A DNA stretch of 64,000 nucleotides from Lepidurus packardi (lineage: Eukaryota > Arthropoda > Branchiopoda > Notostraca > Triopsidae): assembly GCA_023053545.1 (NCBI GenBank), contig JAKZAN010000007.1, positions 10,292,001 through 10,356,000 on the forward strand, in the 5' to 3' direction. The translations under genes were made by a program, and so were the position numbers. Numbering within the stretch: the first letter of the stretch is position 1; every line of letters starts with the position of its first letter. The notes beneath the pieces are model-generated. The model was given only the letters and a program-made list of their open reading frames with translations, ran no database searches and was not told the DNA's origin. Below, one piece after another: positions 11,901 to 27,300 of the stretch.

Positions 11901-13646
11901 TACGCAAGAATCAAGAAAGGCTGGGATAAATATGTTCATTTTTTTTATTAATATTTTTACGCTAAAACTTGTTATGGTGTTCTGAGATAAGATGCGTAAA
12001 TAAGTAAGCGTAGGCCTTTTACAAGGGTTATGTGTCCCAACAAGATACTTTCTATGGAACCAACTTTTCCATACCTGCGTATAAACGATACATTAAGGAT
12101 TCATCGACTACCTGCAGATCCTTGGACAGGGTGTCAATGATTTAAACGCTCTCTACCCCCCTGTGGATGAAGGGCTTTGTAGAGTTTTCGCACAATGGAA
12201 GGAAAATGTATAAAGGGTTTCAGTAAGAATCTAAAAAGGTAATTTTTAGCAATTACGAAATTATGATTAAATTATGATCTAAAACAAATAGAGCCGTAGA
12301 AGTTTTTGTTTCAATTTATTTTACTGGGCGTTTTGCAATATTTTGCAATTTATTTGATTGCATTTTTCATTGTAGTACATTTTATTTGGCCTTACTACAA
12401 TTAATCAATTTAATTAGTTAAATAACGGACGTTAAACGCAGATACAAATTTAACGGAGTATAAATTAAGACGATAAAATGGGACATAATAATAACTACAA
12501 ATTAATTCATTGCTGTTGGGAAACGTTGTGGATCTTCCAAATAACTCTAGATAAAGATAAACAGCACCGCCGGAAGTGTCAAATGGCGCCCTGGGCAGAC
12601 GCCACCACGCTCTCGGAATGGCGCTGTTGCCAAAAACGAACACAATGAAATCGGCATAGCGCCCCAGGGGATCTACCCAATGATTTATTTCTGTAAGCTA
12701 CTAAATTAAGAGTTTGCTAAAATTAACTATGCTAAGTGTGTTGAAGATGTATGGTTATGAATCGTTTTCTTTTAATGTCATGAGAATGAAGCAATATATC
12801 ATGCATCTAGTTCCTTGATCGCAGTAGCTGTTTCATACAATTTTGACTTTGGATGTCTTCCAAACTCAGGACTACAGGTCTGTCTCTTTCATTACATTAT
12901 GCTTTAGAAACCCCGTTTTTTTAGTGAGCTAAACGTTGAGTTGGGAGCATTTCTAAGAAACTAGCGGTCACCAAGTTTTAAATTGATACAAAGAAAAGTT
13001 GAACAGTTCCCAAACAAGCTTTCCGTTCAAGGTCCTCGGAATAAGTGAGTATGTGGATAGAACTTCCAGTATGGTTTACGGGAGTGGTTTCCCATTTCCA
13101 AATACTTTTCAAACAAGCATTTCCGGACATGGAGAACACGGCTTATAGCCTCAGAAAATGTAATCTCGTCATCTTTAACAATTTTCTCACGCAGTATAAA
13201 AAAGAAAGGAAAACTACTTTTTTCTCTCTTGAAAGAAACTGCGTCATGGCCTACCAGTTAGAATGGTTCCAACCTATTAGTATTAGGAGAACGTATACTG
13301 GAAAACCGGAACCTGCACAATGAACCGTAGTCAAATTGTCTCGGAAACCTGCTGGAATGCCTAATCGAGGATCACTGGTGGTCCCGACCCTCAACCTTCA
13401 ACAGTCTCCTAGGATCTTATTTTTAGCGAGAAATTCCCAGTATAACGCTAAAGATACCAATACAGGATTACTGATAGGATTTAATATTTTATTTTTTTTA
13501 TATTTTAATATTATTTTTTGTTTGTTTCTATTTTAATATTTTATAAGATAGATTAGATACATAAGACGTTTTAAGATTTTTGTATTTCGTCATTCCAAAG
13601 TGATGCAAAGAAATTGCAAAATATGGTTTAGGGTTTCGTTCCTCTA
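8958..13646. other. 4.7-kb intergenic region, no gene recognised
   Basis: Between the chitinase start and the SF3B4 stop. ORFs on both strands are short and show no family motif. Small direct repeats are present near 11,102-11,145 (GGTTGATTACCTAAAA twice) and 11,850-11,905 (TACTTTAACTTAT units). It probably contains the chitinase promoter and 5' UTR and the SF3B4 3' UTR. Confidence 0.6.
9537..9544 (-). promoter_or_regulatory. Possible TATA box upstream of the chitinase
   Basis: TATAAAAG on the minus strand, 580 bp upstream of the chitinase ATG. No good initiator was seen 28-32 bp downstream, and a second TATAAA-like word lies near 10,340. A promoter here would imply a 5' UTR of about 550 nt, possibly with an intron. 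Confidence 0.25.
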
Positions 13647-14960
13647 TTACATAGGCGGCGGCGGGGGTAAGGGCGGGCGAGGGTGGAAAGCAGGTGGCAC
13701 TCCGGCGGGGGGTGGGGGCGGTGGCCGCCACGTAGGTGGCGCATGACCTCCGTGGGGTGGCGGGGGAGGTGGCGCGTACTGTTGAGGTGGGGGTGGTAAA
13801 GGCGGCATGGAAGGGCGGCCGCCTGCTGGCGGGGGAGGGGGAGGAATGGGTGGCAACGGTGGCTGCGACATGGGCGGCGGTGGTGGAGCCGGGAAACCGT
13901 GCATCATCATGTTGTTGGGCATTGGCGGCGGCATCATCATCATAGGCGTGGGAGGAGGAGGGGGCATGCCGACCATAGGGGGCGGGGCGTCCGCGAAGAG
14001 TTGATGAGGCCTGTCCGTCAACGCCAAAGGGTTTTGGGCGGCTAACAAACGCTCGGCCGCGGAACCGTGGCGCTCGCCTTTAGCGTCTTTCTTAAAGGCG
14101 TAAGAGATTGTAATGGCCCTATTACACAAGTACTGGCCGTTCATGGCTTCAATGGCAGCGTCCGAAGCTTCGAAACTGGCGTAATTGATGAACGCGAAAC
14201 CTTTAGAGTTGCCTGACGTAGGATCGCGCATGATCTAGTGGACATGTAGGGGATTTCAATTAAAAACATGTTAAAAGATTAGTATTATTTAGCTTTTTTT
14301 AGTTGGTAGATTGGGAGAATTCACCTTTGGAGTCTGCAGAATCACTCCGAACGCCGAAAAGGTGTCGTATAACAGTTTTTCGTCGACTTCAGGGTCCAAG
14401 TTGCCAATGAAGATGTTGGCTCCCACGTCTAGATTCTTTTGATGAGCAGAAGCCTAGAAAAACAAAAAGAAAATTACTTTAAGGGTGAACAAAATGTTTC
14501 ATTAGATTAAGTTAATGTTTGGAAGGTTGTTTTGAGTGATAAAGAAGGTTGTAAGTGAAGAGAATGAGAGAATTACTTTGTTGACGCGGATAGGTTTGCC
14601 ATAGAGTTTAATCATGTTCATAATTTTGATGGAATAGTCTGCAGACTCTTCGTCCAGAAATTCCACAAAGCCATAACCTTGGTGTTGCATGGAAATACGA
14701 TCCTTTGGCATATGTACGTTTACTGGAATTAAATAATCATTAAGTAGTAAATGAAGTACACACTGCGTTCTATTTAAGGGATTAAGTTACCAACTGGACC
14801 GGCTTGCACAAATAATTCCCACAAAATTGCCTCGTTGACTTTTTCATCAAGCCCTCCCACATAAATCGTCGCATCTAAAAACACAATTGCTTAATTAAGA
14901 CTCTTCATTAGAATTATATCTATTACCTTGATTTCTTTCTGAAATGCCTGGAAGAGCCAT
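13647..14960 (-). CDS. Sf3b4: Splicing factor 3B subunit 4 (SF3B4/SAP49)
   Basis: Component of the SF3b complex of the U2 snRNP, which helps anchor U2 to the branch site. Five exons: 14960-14927, 14874-14791, 14722-14577, 14453-14325, 14234-13647, with continuous frame, 326 residues. The N-terminus [20 protein letters not shown] is the hallmark of the family. RRM1 (about residues 12-90) has RNP2 IYVGGL and RNP1 GYGFVEF. RRM2 (about 100-178) has IFIGNL and GFAFINY. The C-terminal 130 residues are Pro/Met/Gly-rich, as expected, though the protein is shorter than the roughly 420-residue human one because this tail is shorter. The ATG lies 207 bp from that of the divergently transcribed ELP5. Confidence 0.96.
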
Positions 14961-15167
14961 TATTTAAAAAAAGACTCCCACAACTTGAAAGTTGTGGTTC
15001 TACTTGGCGTCTACCGCACGACTCGCGGTTAGTTTTCAAATTTAAATACTAGATGGCGTATGCTGTCACTTTCTGGCAGGAAATGCCTTATTTATTATTA
15101 TTATTTATTCCGTCTGCTCCAGTTTTAGCGCGATTTAAACTGTTTGTCACTTGTTTCGACGCTTAAA
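14961..15167. promoter_or_regulatory. Bidirectional promoter of SF3B4 and ELP5
   Basis: Only 207 bp separate the two divergent start codons, so both 5' UTRs and core promoters must fit here. There is no TATA box. TACTAGATGGCG at 15047-15058 resembles a CTCF-type core and recurs elsewhere in the window. The assignment follows from the gene layout; transcription starts cannot be seen. Confidence 0.6.
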
Positions 15168-16957
15168 ATGACGAATATTCTAGGCCAGTGTAGCCAAGAA
15201 GTGCCATTTCTTCTAATAGAAGGTGATAAATGACTGCGAAGTATGATAATAATTATTAATTATGCGTTTAAATTGTGTATTTTGAATTAACACGTGTCTA
15301 TACTTTACATACACGTTGCGCATTAGTTATGTTTAGATTAGATAGGTAGTTGATCTTGCGCTAACATTTTAATATTTAATTACAGCCCCCGTCTCGTTTG
15401 CTGATCGTGGCAGGTGTTTGCTCCATCATTTTATAAAAGAAGCTGCAGAGCAGAGTGGAAAAGTCCACCTTCTCCAATGTGATATACCACACGCGTTTGC
15501 GAAGAAAGCATGGATTGATCTACCTGTCAAGGTCCATAATTATCCAGAGTCTTCTAAATGGGATGTTTTGCAGCAAAAAACAGATGGCCCAACCCCAAGA
15601 GTAGCAATCATGCAAAGGATTTTACAAGAAGAAGGCTCCAAGGCCACCAAACTTGTCCTGGCAATTGACTCTTTGTCCACTTTACTCGTTTATGAAGATG
15701 CTGGTTCAGTCTACCGCGCACTTCAACAATATATAACCTCAGACAGTAAAACCTCAAACATTTCATCCATTCTAAAACACATTTTAATTATGAAATTGAA
15801 ACCTGACAGACTTTTAAACAATTCTTTTAAACATTTCAACTTCCAGATGACGTTATGGTAATAGCGTTTGTCCATTCAGACTCGCATTCCAAACCAATCC
15901 TCGAGAAACTTCGCTATATTGCACCTGGTGTTGTAAGCATTACGGAATCCAACAAAAGCGAATTCGTTTGTTCGGTCACATGGAGGAAAAAAAGTGGAAA
16001 AACCCTCACACAAGTATACATCTTGTTTCTTTAAATTACTCATTCCGTACCACACATTCATTCTGCCGTGGGTTCACCCATGCTCTTTATCTTTAACCTT
16101 TTATTTCTCATTTTAATTACTGTTACGCTTTCTAGGCTTAAAGCTTTATTATAGCTTAATTATTATTGCAGCTAGGCAGTCAATTTATGGCGTACAATGT
16201 TATAAATTAAAACGGAAAGGGGCAAACTTCAGTAAGAATAGAAAGTTTTCGACGTAAGCCTATAAGATTTCACTATTCCCTAATATATCTCCTTGTTTTT
16301 TAGTTCTGCGTGTGGTCTGTTGCGTAATTACGTTGGGTTTTTCCCTAATATGCAGGAAATTTGGCTCCTTTGCACTATAGGTGTGTTCCTTTGAACTTAA
16401 AATAGGAATTTGGAATGAATTATGTATAAGGTAAAAAGTTGTTAGCTTGATAGGCGTTTAGTCCGTAGTGAAGAATAGTAATAGTTCATCGCATTTCGTA
16501 TTCATGAGCAATTGCGTCTTATAAGACCTTAATGGCATTGAAGCTACCTTAGTTCACCTTTCCCTTTGACACAAATGTCTCATAAACTATCAATTTTTCC
16601 TTCCGTGTAGGCGGAGAAGTACGAAATGAATGAGAACTGGAGATTGAAATTGGTTAAAGAGACCAAACCCTTGAAATCCATCAGTGGTAATGGTCCGATA
16701 TCACAAACTGTCCCACAAAGCACGTTTCGCTTAGGGTTAACGCCTAAAGAAGAATCTGAAAGAAGCCAAGTGGTCCTTCCATTTCAACGGTATGTATACT
16801 TTAACAAACAAAAGAAAAGAAAAAAGTTAATCAATTTAACCTTGATTTATACATTATTTTTATAAATTGTTTATAAAGGGTGGAGCAAGCTTCGCAGATC
16901 GTTTACGAACCTGATGAAGAGGATTTCGAAGATCCGGATGATGATTTAGAAGTATGA
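15168..16957 (+). CDS. Elp5: Elongator complex protein 5
   Basis: Subunit of the Elp456 subcomplex of Elongator, which modifies wobble uridines of tRNAs. Five exons: 15168-15222, 15386-15745, 15847-16013, 16611-16789, 16879-16957, continuous frame, 279 residues. The RecA-like core is recognised from LLHHFIKEAAEQSGKVHLL, the strand segment KLVLAIDSLSTLL and VMVIAFVHSD. The acidic end VYEPDEEDFEDPDDDLEV is the conserved ELP5 tail. No Walker A motif is present, which is normal for ELP5. The 597-bp third intron contains nothing recognisable. An AATAAA lies 43 nt after the stop. Confidence 0.9.
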
Positions 16958-16999
16958 GATGCCATGGATGACCTTAAGCTCATTAATACTGAAAAAAGT

Positions 17000-17005
17000 A
17001 ATAAA
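17000..17005 (+). terminator. Polyadenylation signal of ELP5
   Basis: AATAAA 43 nt downstream of the ELP5 stop codon, between convergent ELP5 and ALDH4A1. Confidence 0.55.
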
Positions 17006-17386
17006 AAAAAATAAGGAAAATATAGAAAATTATGTTTGTTATACAAATATTGATTGTATTGCAGACTATGTCTCTTTCTCCCCACATAACATTCAAGGAT
17101 TTGTCTTTCACTCTGCATGGTTCCAGAGAGAAACCTAAAGGAAGAGTAACAGGAGACTAGTTTATGTTCTTTTTTCATAAAATTTTGGAAAAGGATGTTT
17201 CAGATGCGAAAATCCATTGAAAAGACAGGAAAAAGAAGGAACTAAGTTTTCGCCTCTGGTGGGCTAGCCAAGACTAGAGATCTAACTACAGGCGTCTTGC
17301 TGCCCATGCCAATTTTTGGCTTAAAGAACGTCTTAATCGAATAGTACGATTATTTTAGCTAAAAACACAGAAAATGGATTTGAAAT

Positions 17387-20792
<3,406 letters not shown>

Positions 20793-21007
20793 CCTGAGGA
20801 AGATAACATCTGTAACTTGTAAGGAGAATGATAGGAAAAAGGAAGAAACCGAATGTATTGCGTCTTATCTCATCGCCGAATGGCAGGCTTGAGAGGCGGG
20901 GCCTAGTTTCTTCGTTTGTTACCGTTAGCGCCGCGTGTAGAATTAGACCTTGATAAGTTCCTGTTTTGCTTTTACTCTTATCCTATTGTATTGTTGCTTT
21001 GTTGGGA
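20793..21007. promoter_or_regulatory. Bidirectional promoter of ALDH4A1 and SWEET
   Basis: The divergent start codons are 215 bp apart. A GC-box-like AGGCGGGGCC lies at 20894-20903. No TATA box is seen. This is the second such short divergent spacer in 6 kb. Confidence 0.55.
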
Positions 21008-22111
21008 ATGTTCTTAGCACCTTACAAAGACTTGCTGAGTACTACAGCGACCGTCTCAACTATAATCCAGTTTTTAACAGGAGTGTAAGTATAATAAATA
21101 ACCTATAAATATTAAAACTTGAGTATGTTTTCATTGTTTTTTTGTGGACGTTTACGTTTTGTAGACTTATATGTCGAGATATAAGGAATAAAGGAAGCCC
21201 TGGAGATGTATCTGGCTTTCCATTTCTGGCTGGTGTACTTGGGTATAATTTATTATTTTTTTATAATTATTCTTATACTTATTTACGTTTTTAATGTTCT
21301 TTTTTGCTTTATTAATGGTTTCTTTTTCTTTTACCAGGACCAGCCTATGGTTGCGATATGGAGTGTTCTTAGGAGATAGTGCCATGATTTTAGTCAATGC
21401 TGTGGGAGCAATTTTACAAATTAGCTATTGTTTAACTTACTGGTTTTACACGACTGAGAAGGTAAACTTATTAAAAGCTTTCTACTTGTAATTTGAAAGA
21501 TTCTAACTACAATTTACCACGCTATTAGACTAAGTTTTTCAGGCAGTTTATGCTTGTACTACTTGCAATTGGAGCCATATATACGTACGTGGCATGGGAG
21601 CCGATTTACTCCGTTGCTAAAGTCAGATTGGGTCTTTTATGTTGCGGTACTACTTTGATCTTTTGTGCAGCTCCACTTACTTCGCTGGTAATACTAGTTT
21701 GTTACCAAATTACAGCAGAACATGTCTTTTGTTTATTGATTTATTATAACTATGTCCTTTATTATAAATGTATATTGTATTATAACTATATCCTTTATTA
21801 TAAATGTATATTGGGGACATTTGATGTATTTTTCTTCTGATTTATAGGGACTTGTTTTACAAACCAAGAGTACGGAATCATTGCCTTTTAATTTAATCCT
21901 GGCGAACGTTCTCGTGGCTGGTCAGTGGTTTTTATACGGCCTTATCATAGAGGATCCCTTCGTCCAAGTAAGTTCTGATTATGAATGAACTAAAGTATGT
22001 TTTAAATTGGGAATTATGGTTTCCTAGGTGCCTAATCTATTTGGATGCCTTATTGCTGCGTGCCAATTGGTGCTGTTTGCCATTTTCCCGTCTAAATCTC
22101 GCATTCCATGA
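21008..22111 (+). CDS. Sweet: SWEET sugar transporter
   Basis: Facilitative sugar uniporter of the MtN3/saliva (SWEET) family in plasma or Golgi membranes. Six exons: 21008-21084, 21165-21242, 21338-21461, 21547-21687, 21848-21967, 22028-22111, 207 residues. The two triple-helix MtN3 repeats are visible. The first has FLTGVLICRDIRNKGSPGD, a conserved loop after helix 1, and LWLRYGVFLGDSAMILVNA. The second starts near APLTSLGLVLQTKSTESLPF and has the QWFLYGLIIEDPFVQVPN motif. Hydrophobic segments fit seven helices. The exon 4 acceptor was placed at 21546 to keep frame (GCAG, just after a competing CAG). Confidence 0.93.
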
Positions 22112-22426
22112 CTAGAAGTGTCTACCTCGTGATACAGATGCAGAGATCTTACGTACTTCTTAAGTGATATGTATTTCTTAATTTTATATTGTTTGTGTTG
22201 ACCATAAATATCACTGCGTGGATTGCAGTTGGCGTTAGTACAAAGCTTGGGGATTTGCCGCTCATAATTCAAAAGTTATTCAATCTAAAGTAGTTAACTT
22301 ACCTAAATTAGGATGTCTTTCAAATATATGATATTTATTGCAAAATTTGCAAAGCAATTTATCCAGCAGAATGGCATTCGGGCCGTTATATTGCATGGAA
22401 GGTTTGAATTTGGCGCCCTGGACTGA

Positions 22427-22553
22427 GAACGCGAACCGCCAGTACGGAACTACGATCTGAAGTAATGCGAACCGGTCATAACAGAAAACGCGAATTGCGT
22501 TATTTTGAAAAACGAAACGGTGTTTGCAGCAGAGAGCCAGTGTTACTACAGGT
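22427..22553 (+). repeat. Dispersed repeat, 'AACGCGAACCG' family copy 1
   Basis: Shares AACGCGAACCG(C/T)CAGT, CGCGAATT and TGTTTGCAGCAGA, in this order, with 34691-34830. Not coding in any frame that I recognise. Confidence 0.5.
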
Positions 22554-22898
22554 ACCTCCGCATCGACTTGGACGTGACTGGGAGTTAACTTTTCGGTCCG
22601 TAGCGACCATGGATTGTTGTTCAAAAAATTGTATTGTACTTGTGAGCTTTTAATAGAAAAGTTTAAAGCAAACATATGGTCTTGTAATTATTTTGACTTG
22701 TATACAGAAGGATAAGGATATTTTACATTGCACTTTTATATACATAGGAGGAAATAAGACATGATTGTACAAACTTCCAGAGAATACGGTATGGCCAGGC
22801 GACCGTCATATTTTGATGAATCGAACCAAAGGGGGATGACACCTAGGCAGACTGTACACCGGGTTCATATGACACACATACAGGAGTTTCAACACATT

Positions 22899-22927
22899 GT
22901 ACATATAAGCGCATGGCTTATATGTAC
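22899..22927. repeat. Perfect 12-bp inverted repeat
   Basis: GTACATATAAGC and its exact reverse complement are separated by 5 nt. It sits in a stretch rich in CATATG words, upstream of the tRNA-like element. Confidence 0.7.
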
Positions 22928-23005
22928 TTCCTTTATATGTATACTGCACACCACATTGGTTCATATGTTGGTTTTATAGATGTTTCGACAACATATAAAT
23001 ATAAG

Positions 23006-23077
23006 CCCATGACCAAGTGGATAACATGCACGACTGGGGACCACTAGGTCCCCAGTTCGATTCCTGGTCGTGGCACT
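23006..23077 (+). other. tRNA-like element (SINE head or tRNA pseudogene)
   Basis: An A-box-like TGACCAAGTGG and a B-box-like AGTTCGATTCC are correctly spaced, and the ends GCC(C)ATGA and TCGTGGC can pair with one bulged C. The anticodon arm is replaced by a perfect 10-bp stem with an ACTA loop at about 23031-23054, and the T stem has two mismatches. It is therefore not a normal tRNA gene. A polymerase III-type retroelement head is likely. Confidence 0.5.
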
Positions 23078-23115
23078 TTATTTCGTCGAAATAAACGAAA
23101 TATTAAATGGCTCCC

Positions 23116-23236
23116 TTTCCCTGTACCTATATGCCTTCCTGGTAAGGTTTCTGTTCCCATATTCGAAATTGTGATGCTTCGGCATTACGAGCTCGAATAT
23201 CAGGGAAACCGAGCAGGGGAGTTGGGAACAGGGAAA
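23116..23236. repeat. Long imperfect inverted repeat
   Basis: Outer arms TTTCCCTGT and ACAGGGAAA, with inner arms around GGTTTC...ATATTCGA and TCGAATAT...GAAACC, fold into a hairpin about 120 nt long. It directly precedes dispersed repeat copy 1 at 23271, so it may be part of that element. Confidence 0.5.
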
Positions 23237-23270
23237 AAGGGGCGAGGCTCTCAATTTTTGACGATTTTTC

Positions 23271-23602
23271 AAGGGGACCCCCTTGATACAGCATTATTCC
23301 TTATGGAAAAAAGCCCAGAAAAAGCTTTCCCAGCTCGAAAAGGAGCCACGCCCCCTTTTTGGTCCAATCCACCAATAGGATTCGTGCATTTCGGAAACCA
23401 CGCCTTCTTTTTTAGCGGATTTTTTGAAAAATCACGCAAGAATATTTAAAATTTTCACTTTTATTGCAAATATTGCAAATAATACAAAAAGGACATTTTT
23501 GGAAACTAAATTTTACGGGGAACATTTTGGTAAAACAAATAAGGAATTCCAGTGGGAAGCAAAACATCTCATTTGCACAATATTAGAATCCAATTTTCAG
23601 GG
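23271..23602 (+). repeat. Dispersed 330-bp repeat, copy 1
   Basis: Starts AAGGGGACCCCCTTGATACA and matches 34348-34675 along its length, with indels. Shared blocks include CCTTATGGAAAAA, CCAATCCACCAATAGG, TTTTTTAGCGGATTTT and ACGGGGAACATTT. It probably is a non-autonomous transposon or retroelement family. No ORF is conserved between the copies. Confidence 0.75.
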
Positions 23603-23994
23603 CTAAAAAAAATCACAGAACAAAAATTCGAACAGATTTAGAAGGCAGCACTAGAACAATGTTTCTGGAGGGATATATTCTTACAAGAAAAACAAAAAAA
23701 TATGAAGCAATTCTTCTCGAAACTTTTTACAAAAATACACAACGTCGACCCCAAGATTGTGACACAAGGCCGACGAGTCCATAATCTTGTAAGGGACCAA
23801 ATTAAAATTACGAAAATTATGAGCAAATTGATCCGATCCTGGACGCTGATTTCAAATGGAGAATAACAATCATTTCCTGCTTGATCAGATCTTCTGCCTA
23901 ACAAAAGTTGTGTCATCTACTGTTTGTCGCTCTTCCATTGTAATTCGTCATTATTACATCCTTATTTATATGTGAAACTAATTCACCTTCTGGA

Positions 23995-24330
23995 AGCTAG
24001 AAAATGGAGGTTCTGCGGTTCTCTGACATGCTGCGGACAAATTCGCATCATGGGAACGAGGCAATACCGCGATGGATCACTTGAGATTGTTGCTTCATTT
24101 CCACTTCCACTATAATAAGATAAAAAAAAGACCAATTAATCAAATTGTGAAACGCATTCAAAAGAAAACTTACATTTCGATTTCCTTTAAGGTCCTGGCA
24201 AAGAATTAAACCTGCAGTAGATTCGCATCCCTGGCCATCAGCCAGCGCGCAATGCTGGCGTCTCTCACCTCGTTGATGTTGATAATCAGCCAATCCCTCC
24301 AGACAGGGTTCCAGGCGTTGTAGCCACAAA
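23995..24330 (-). pseudogene. Coding-like fragments, unrecognised
   Basis: Read on the minus strand, one stretch gives WNPVWRDWLIININEVRDAS, ending at CAG|GTTTAA. Another after TTATAG gives GNEATISSDPSRYCLVPMM and runs to a stop. Their phases do not join. Composition is coding-like, but no family is recognised. They end where the satellite begins, so this may be a gene remnant cut by satellite expansion. Confidence 0.2.
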
Positions 24331-24377
24331 AGTTAACACTGATATCGCAGGACGAACACGGATATCGCACTGATTAG

Positions 24378-27300
24378 GTTAGCCACCGCCATAATTAACG
24401 TTCGAACTGCCCGCCAAAGACCGCCACTGCTGTCTATGGTTAGCCACCGCCCTAATGAAAACCTCCAACGATGTTTTCAGTAGAAGTTGCCCGCCAAAGA
24501 CCGCCACTGCGGTCTATGGTTAGCCACCGCCCTATTGAAAACCTCCAACAATGTTTTCATCATTAATTGCCCGCCAAAGACCGCCACTGCTGTCTATGGT
24601 TAGCCACCGCCCTAATGAAAACCTCCAACGATGTTTTCAGTAGAAGTTGCCCGCCAAAGACCGCCACTGCGGTCTATGGTTAGCCACCGCCCTATTGAAA
24701 ACCTCCAACAATGTTTTCATCATTAATTGCCCGCCAAAGACCGCCACTGCTGTCTATGGTTAGCCACCGCCCTAATGAAAACCTCCAACGATGTTTTCAA
24801 AAGGAATTGCCCGCCAAAGACGCCACTGCTGTCTATGGTTAGCCACCGCCCTAATGAAAACCTCCAACAATGTTTTCAAAAGGAATTGCCCGCCAAAGAC
24901 CGCCACTGCTGTCTATGGTTAGCCACCGCCCTAATGAAAACCTCCAACAATGTTTTCAAAAGGAATTGCCCGCCAAAGACCGCCACTGCTGTCTATGGTT
25001 AGCCACCGCCCTAATGAAAACCTCCAACGATGTTTTCAGTAGAAGTTGCCCGCCAAAGACCGCCACTGCTGTCTATGGTTAGCCACCGCCCTAATGAAAA
25101 CCTCCAACGATGTTTCTAAAAGGAATTGCCCGCCAAAGACCGCCACTGCGGTCTATGGTTAGCCACCGCCCTAGTGAAAACCTCCAACGATGTTTTCAAA
25201 AGGAATTGCCCGCCAAAGACCGCCACTGCTGTCTAAAGTTAGCCACCGCCCTAATGAAAACCTCCAACGATGTTTTCAGTAGAAGTTGCCCGCCAAAGAC
25301 CGCCACTGCTGTCTATGGTTAGCCACCGCCCTAATGAAAACCTCCAACGATGTTTCTAAAAGGAATTGCCCGCCAAAGACCGCCACTGCGGTCTATGGTT
25401 AGCCACCGCCCTAATGAAAACCTCCAACGATGTTTTCAAAAGGAATTGCCCGCCAAAGACCGCCACTGCTGTCTATGGTTAGCCACCGCCCTAATGAAAA
25501 CCTCCAACAATGTTTTCAAAAGGAATTGCCCGCCAAAGACCGCCACTGCTGTCTAAAGTTAGCCACCGCCCTAATGAAAACCTCCAACAATGTTTTCAAA
25601 AGGAATTGCCCGCCAAAGACCGCCACTGCTGTCTATGGTTAGCCACCGCCCTAATGAAAACCTCCAACGATGTTTTCAGTAGAAGTTGCCCGCCAAAGAC
25701 CGCCACTGCTGTCTATGGTTAGCCACCGCCCTAATGAAAACCTCCAACAATGTTTTCAAAAGGAATTGCCCGCCAAAGACCGCCACTGCGGTCTATGGTT
25801 AGCCACCGCCCTAATGAAAACCTCCAACGATGTTTTCAGTAGAAGTTGCCCGCCAAAGACCGCCACTGCTGTCTAAAGTTAGCCACCGCCCTAATGAAAA
25901 CCTCCAACGATGTTTCTAAAAGGAATTGCCCGCCAAAGACCGCCACTGCGGTCTATGGTTAGCCACCGCCCTAATGAAAACCTCCAACGATGTTTTCAAA
26001 AGGAATTGCCCGCCAAAGACCGCCACTGCGGTCTATGGTTAGCCACCGCCCTAATGAAAACCTCCAACGATGTTTTCAAAAGGAATTGCCCGCCAAAGAC
26101 CGCCACTGCTGTCTATGGTTAGCCACCGCCCTAATGAAAACCTCCAACAATGTTTTCAAAAGGAATTGCCCGCCAAAGACCGCCACTGCTGTCTAAAGTT
26201 AGCCACCGCCCTAATGAAAACCTCCAACAATGTTTTCAAAAGGAATTGCCCGCCAAAGACCGCCACTGCTGTCTATGGTTAGCCACCGCCCTAATGAAAA
26301 CCTCCAACAATGTTTTCAAAAGGAATTGCCCGCCAAAGACCGCCACTGCTGTCTATGGTTAGCCACCGCCCTAATGAAAACCTCCAACGATGTTTTCAGT
26401 AGAAGTTGCCCGCCAAAGACCGCCACTGCTGTCTATGGTTAGCCACCGCCCTAATGAAAACCTCCAACAATGTTTTCAAAAGGAATTGCCCGCCAAAGAC
26501 CGCCACTGCTGTCTATGGTTAGCCACCGCCCTAATGAAAACCTCCAACAATGTTTTCAAAAGGAATTGCCCGCCAAAGACCGCCACTGCTGTCTATGGTT
26601 AGCCACCGCCCTAATGAAAACCTCCAACAATGTTTTCAAAAGGAATTGCCCGCCAAAGACCGCCACTGCTGTCTATGGTTAGCCACCGCCCTAATGAAAA
26701 CCTCCAACGATGTTTCTAAAAGGAATTGCCCGCCAAAGACCGCCACTGCTGTCTATGGTTAGCCACCGCCCTAATGAAAACCTCCAACGATGTTTCTAAA
26801 AGGAATTGCCCGCCAAAGACCGCCACTGCTGTCTATGGTTAGCCACCGCCCTATTGAAAACCTCCAACGATGTTTTCAAAAGTAATTGCCCGCCAAAGAC
26901 CGCCACTGCTGTCTATAGTTAGCCACCGCCCTATTGAAAACCTCCAACGATGTTTTCAAAAGGAATTGCCCGCCAAAGACCGCCACTGCTGTCTATGGTT
27001 AGCCACCGCCCTATTGAAAACCTCCAACGATGTTTTCAAAAGAAATTGCCCGCCAAAGACCGCCACTGCTGTCTATGGTTAGCCACCGCCCTATTGAAAA
27101 CCTCCAACGATGTTTTCAAAAGAAATTGCCCGCCAAAGACCGCCACTGCTGTCTATGGTTAGCCACCGCCCTATTGAAAACCTCCAACGATGTTTTCAAA
27201 AGGAATTGCCCGCCAAAGACCGCCACTGCTGTCTATGGTTAGCCACCGCCCTATTGAAAACCTCCAACGATGTTTTCAAAAGAAATTGCCCGCCAAAGAC

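Noticed and set aside
13736-14004. Gly-rich plus-strand ORFs over SF3B4 exon 5
   Set aside because: They are the antisense of the Pro-rich SF3B4 tail.
23006-23077. Functional tRNA gene
   Set aside because: Acceptor bulge, mismatched T stem and no 7-nt anticodon loop.
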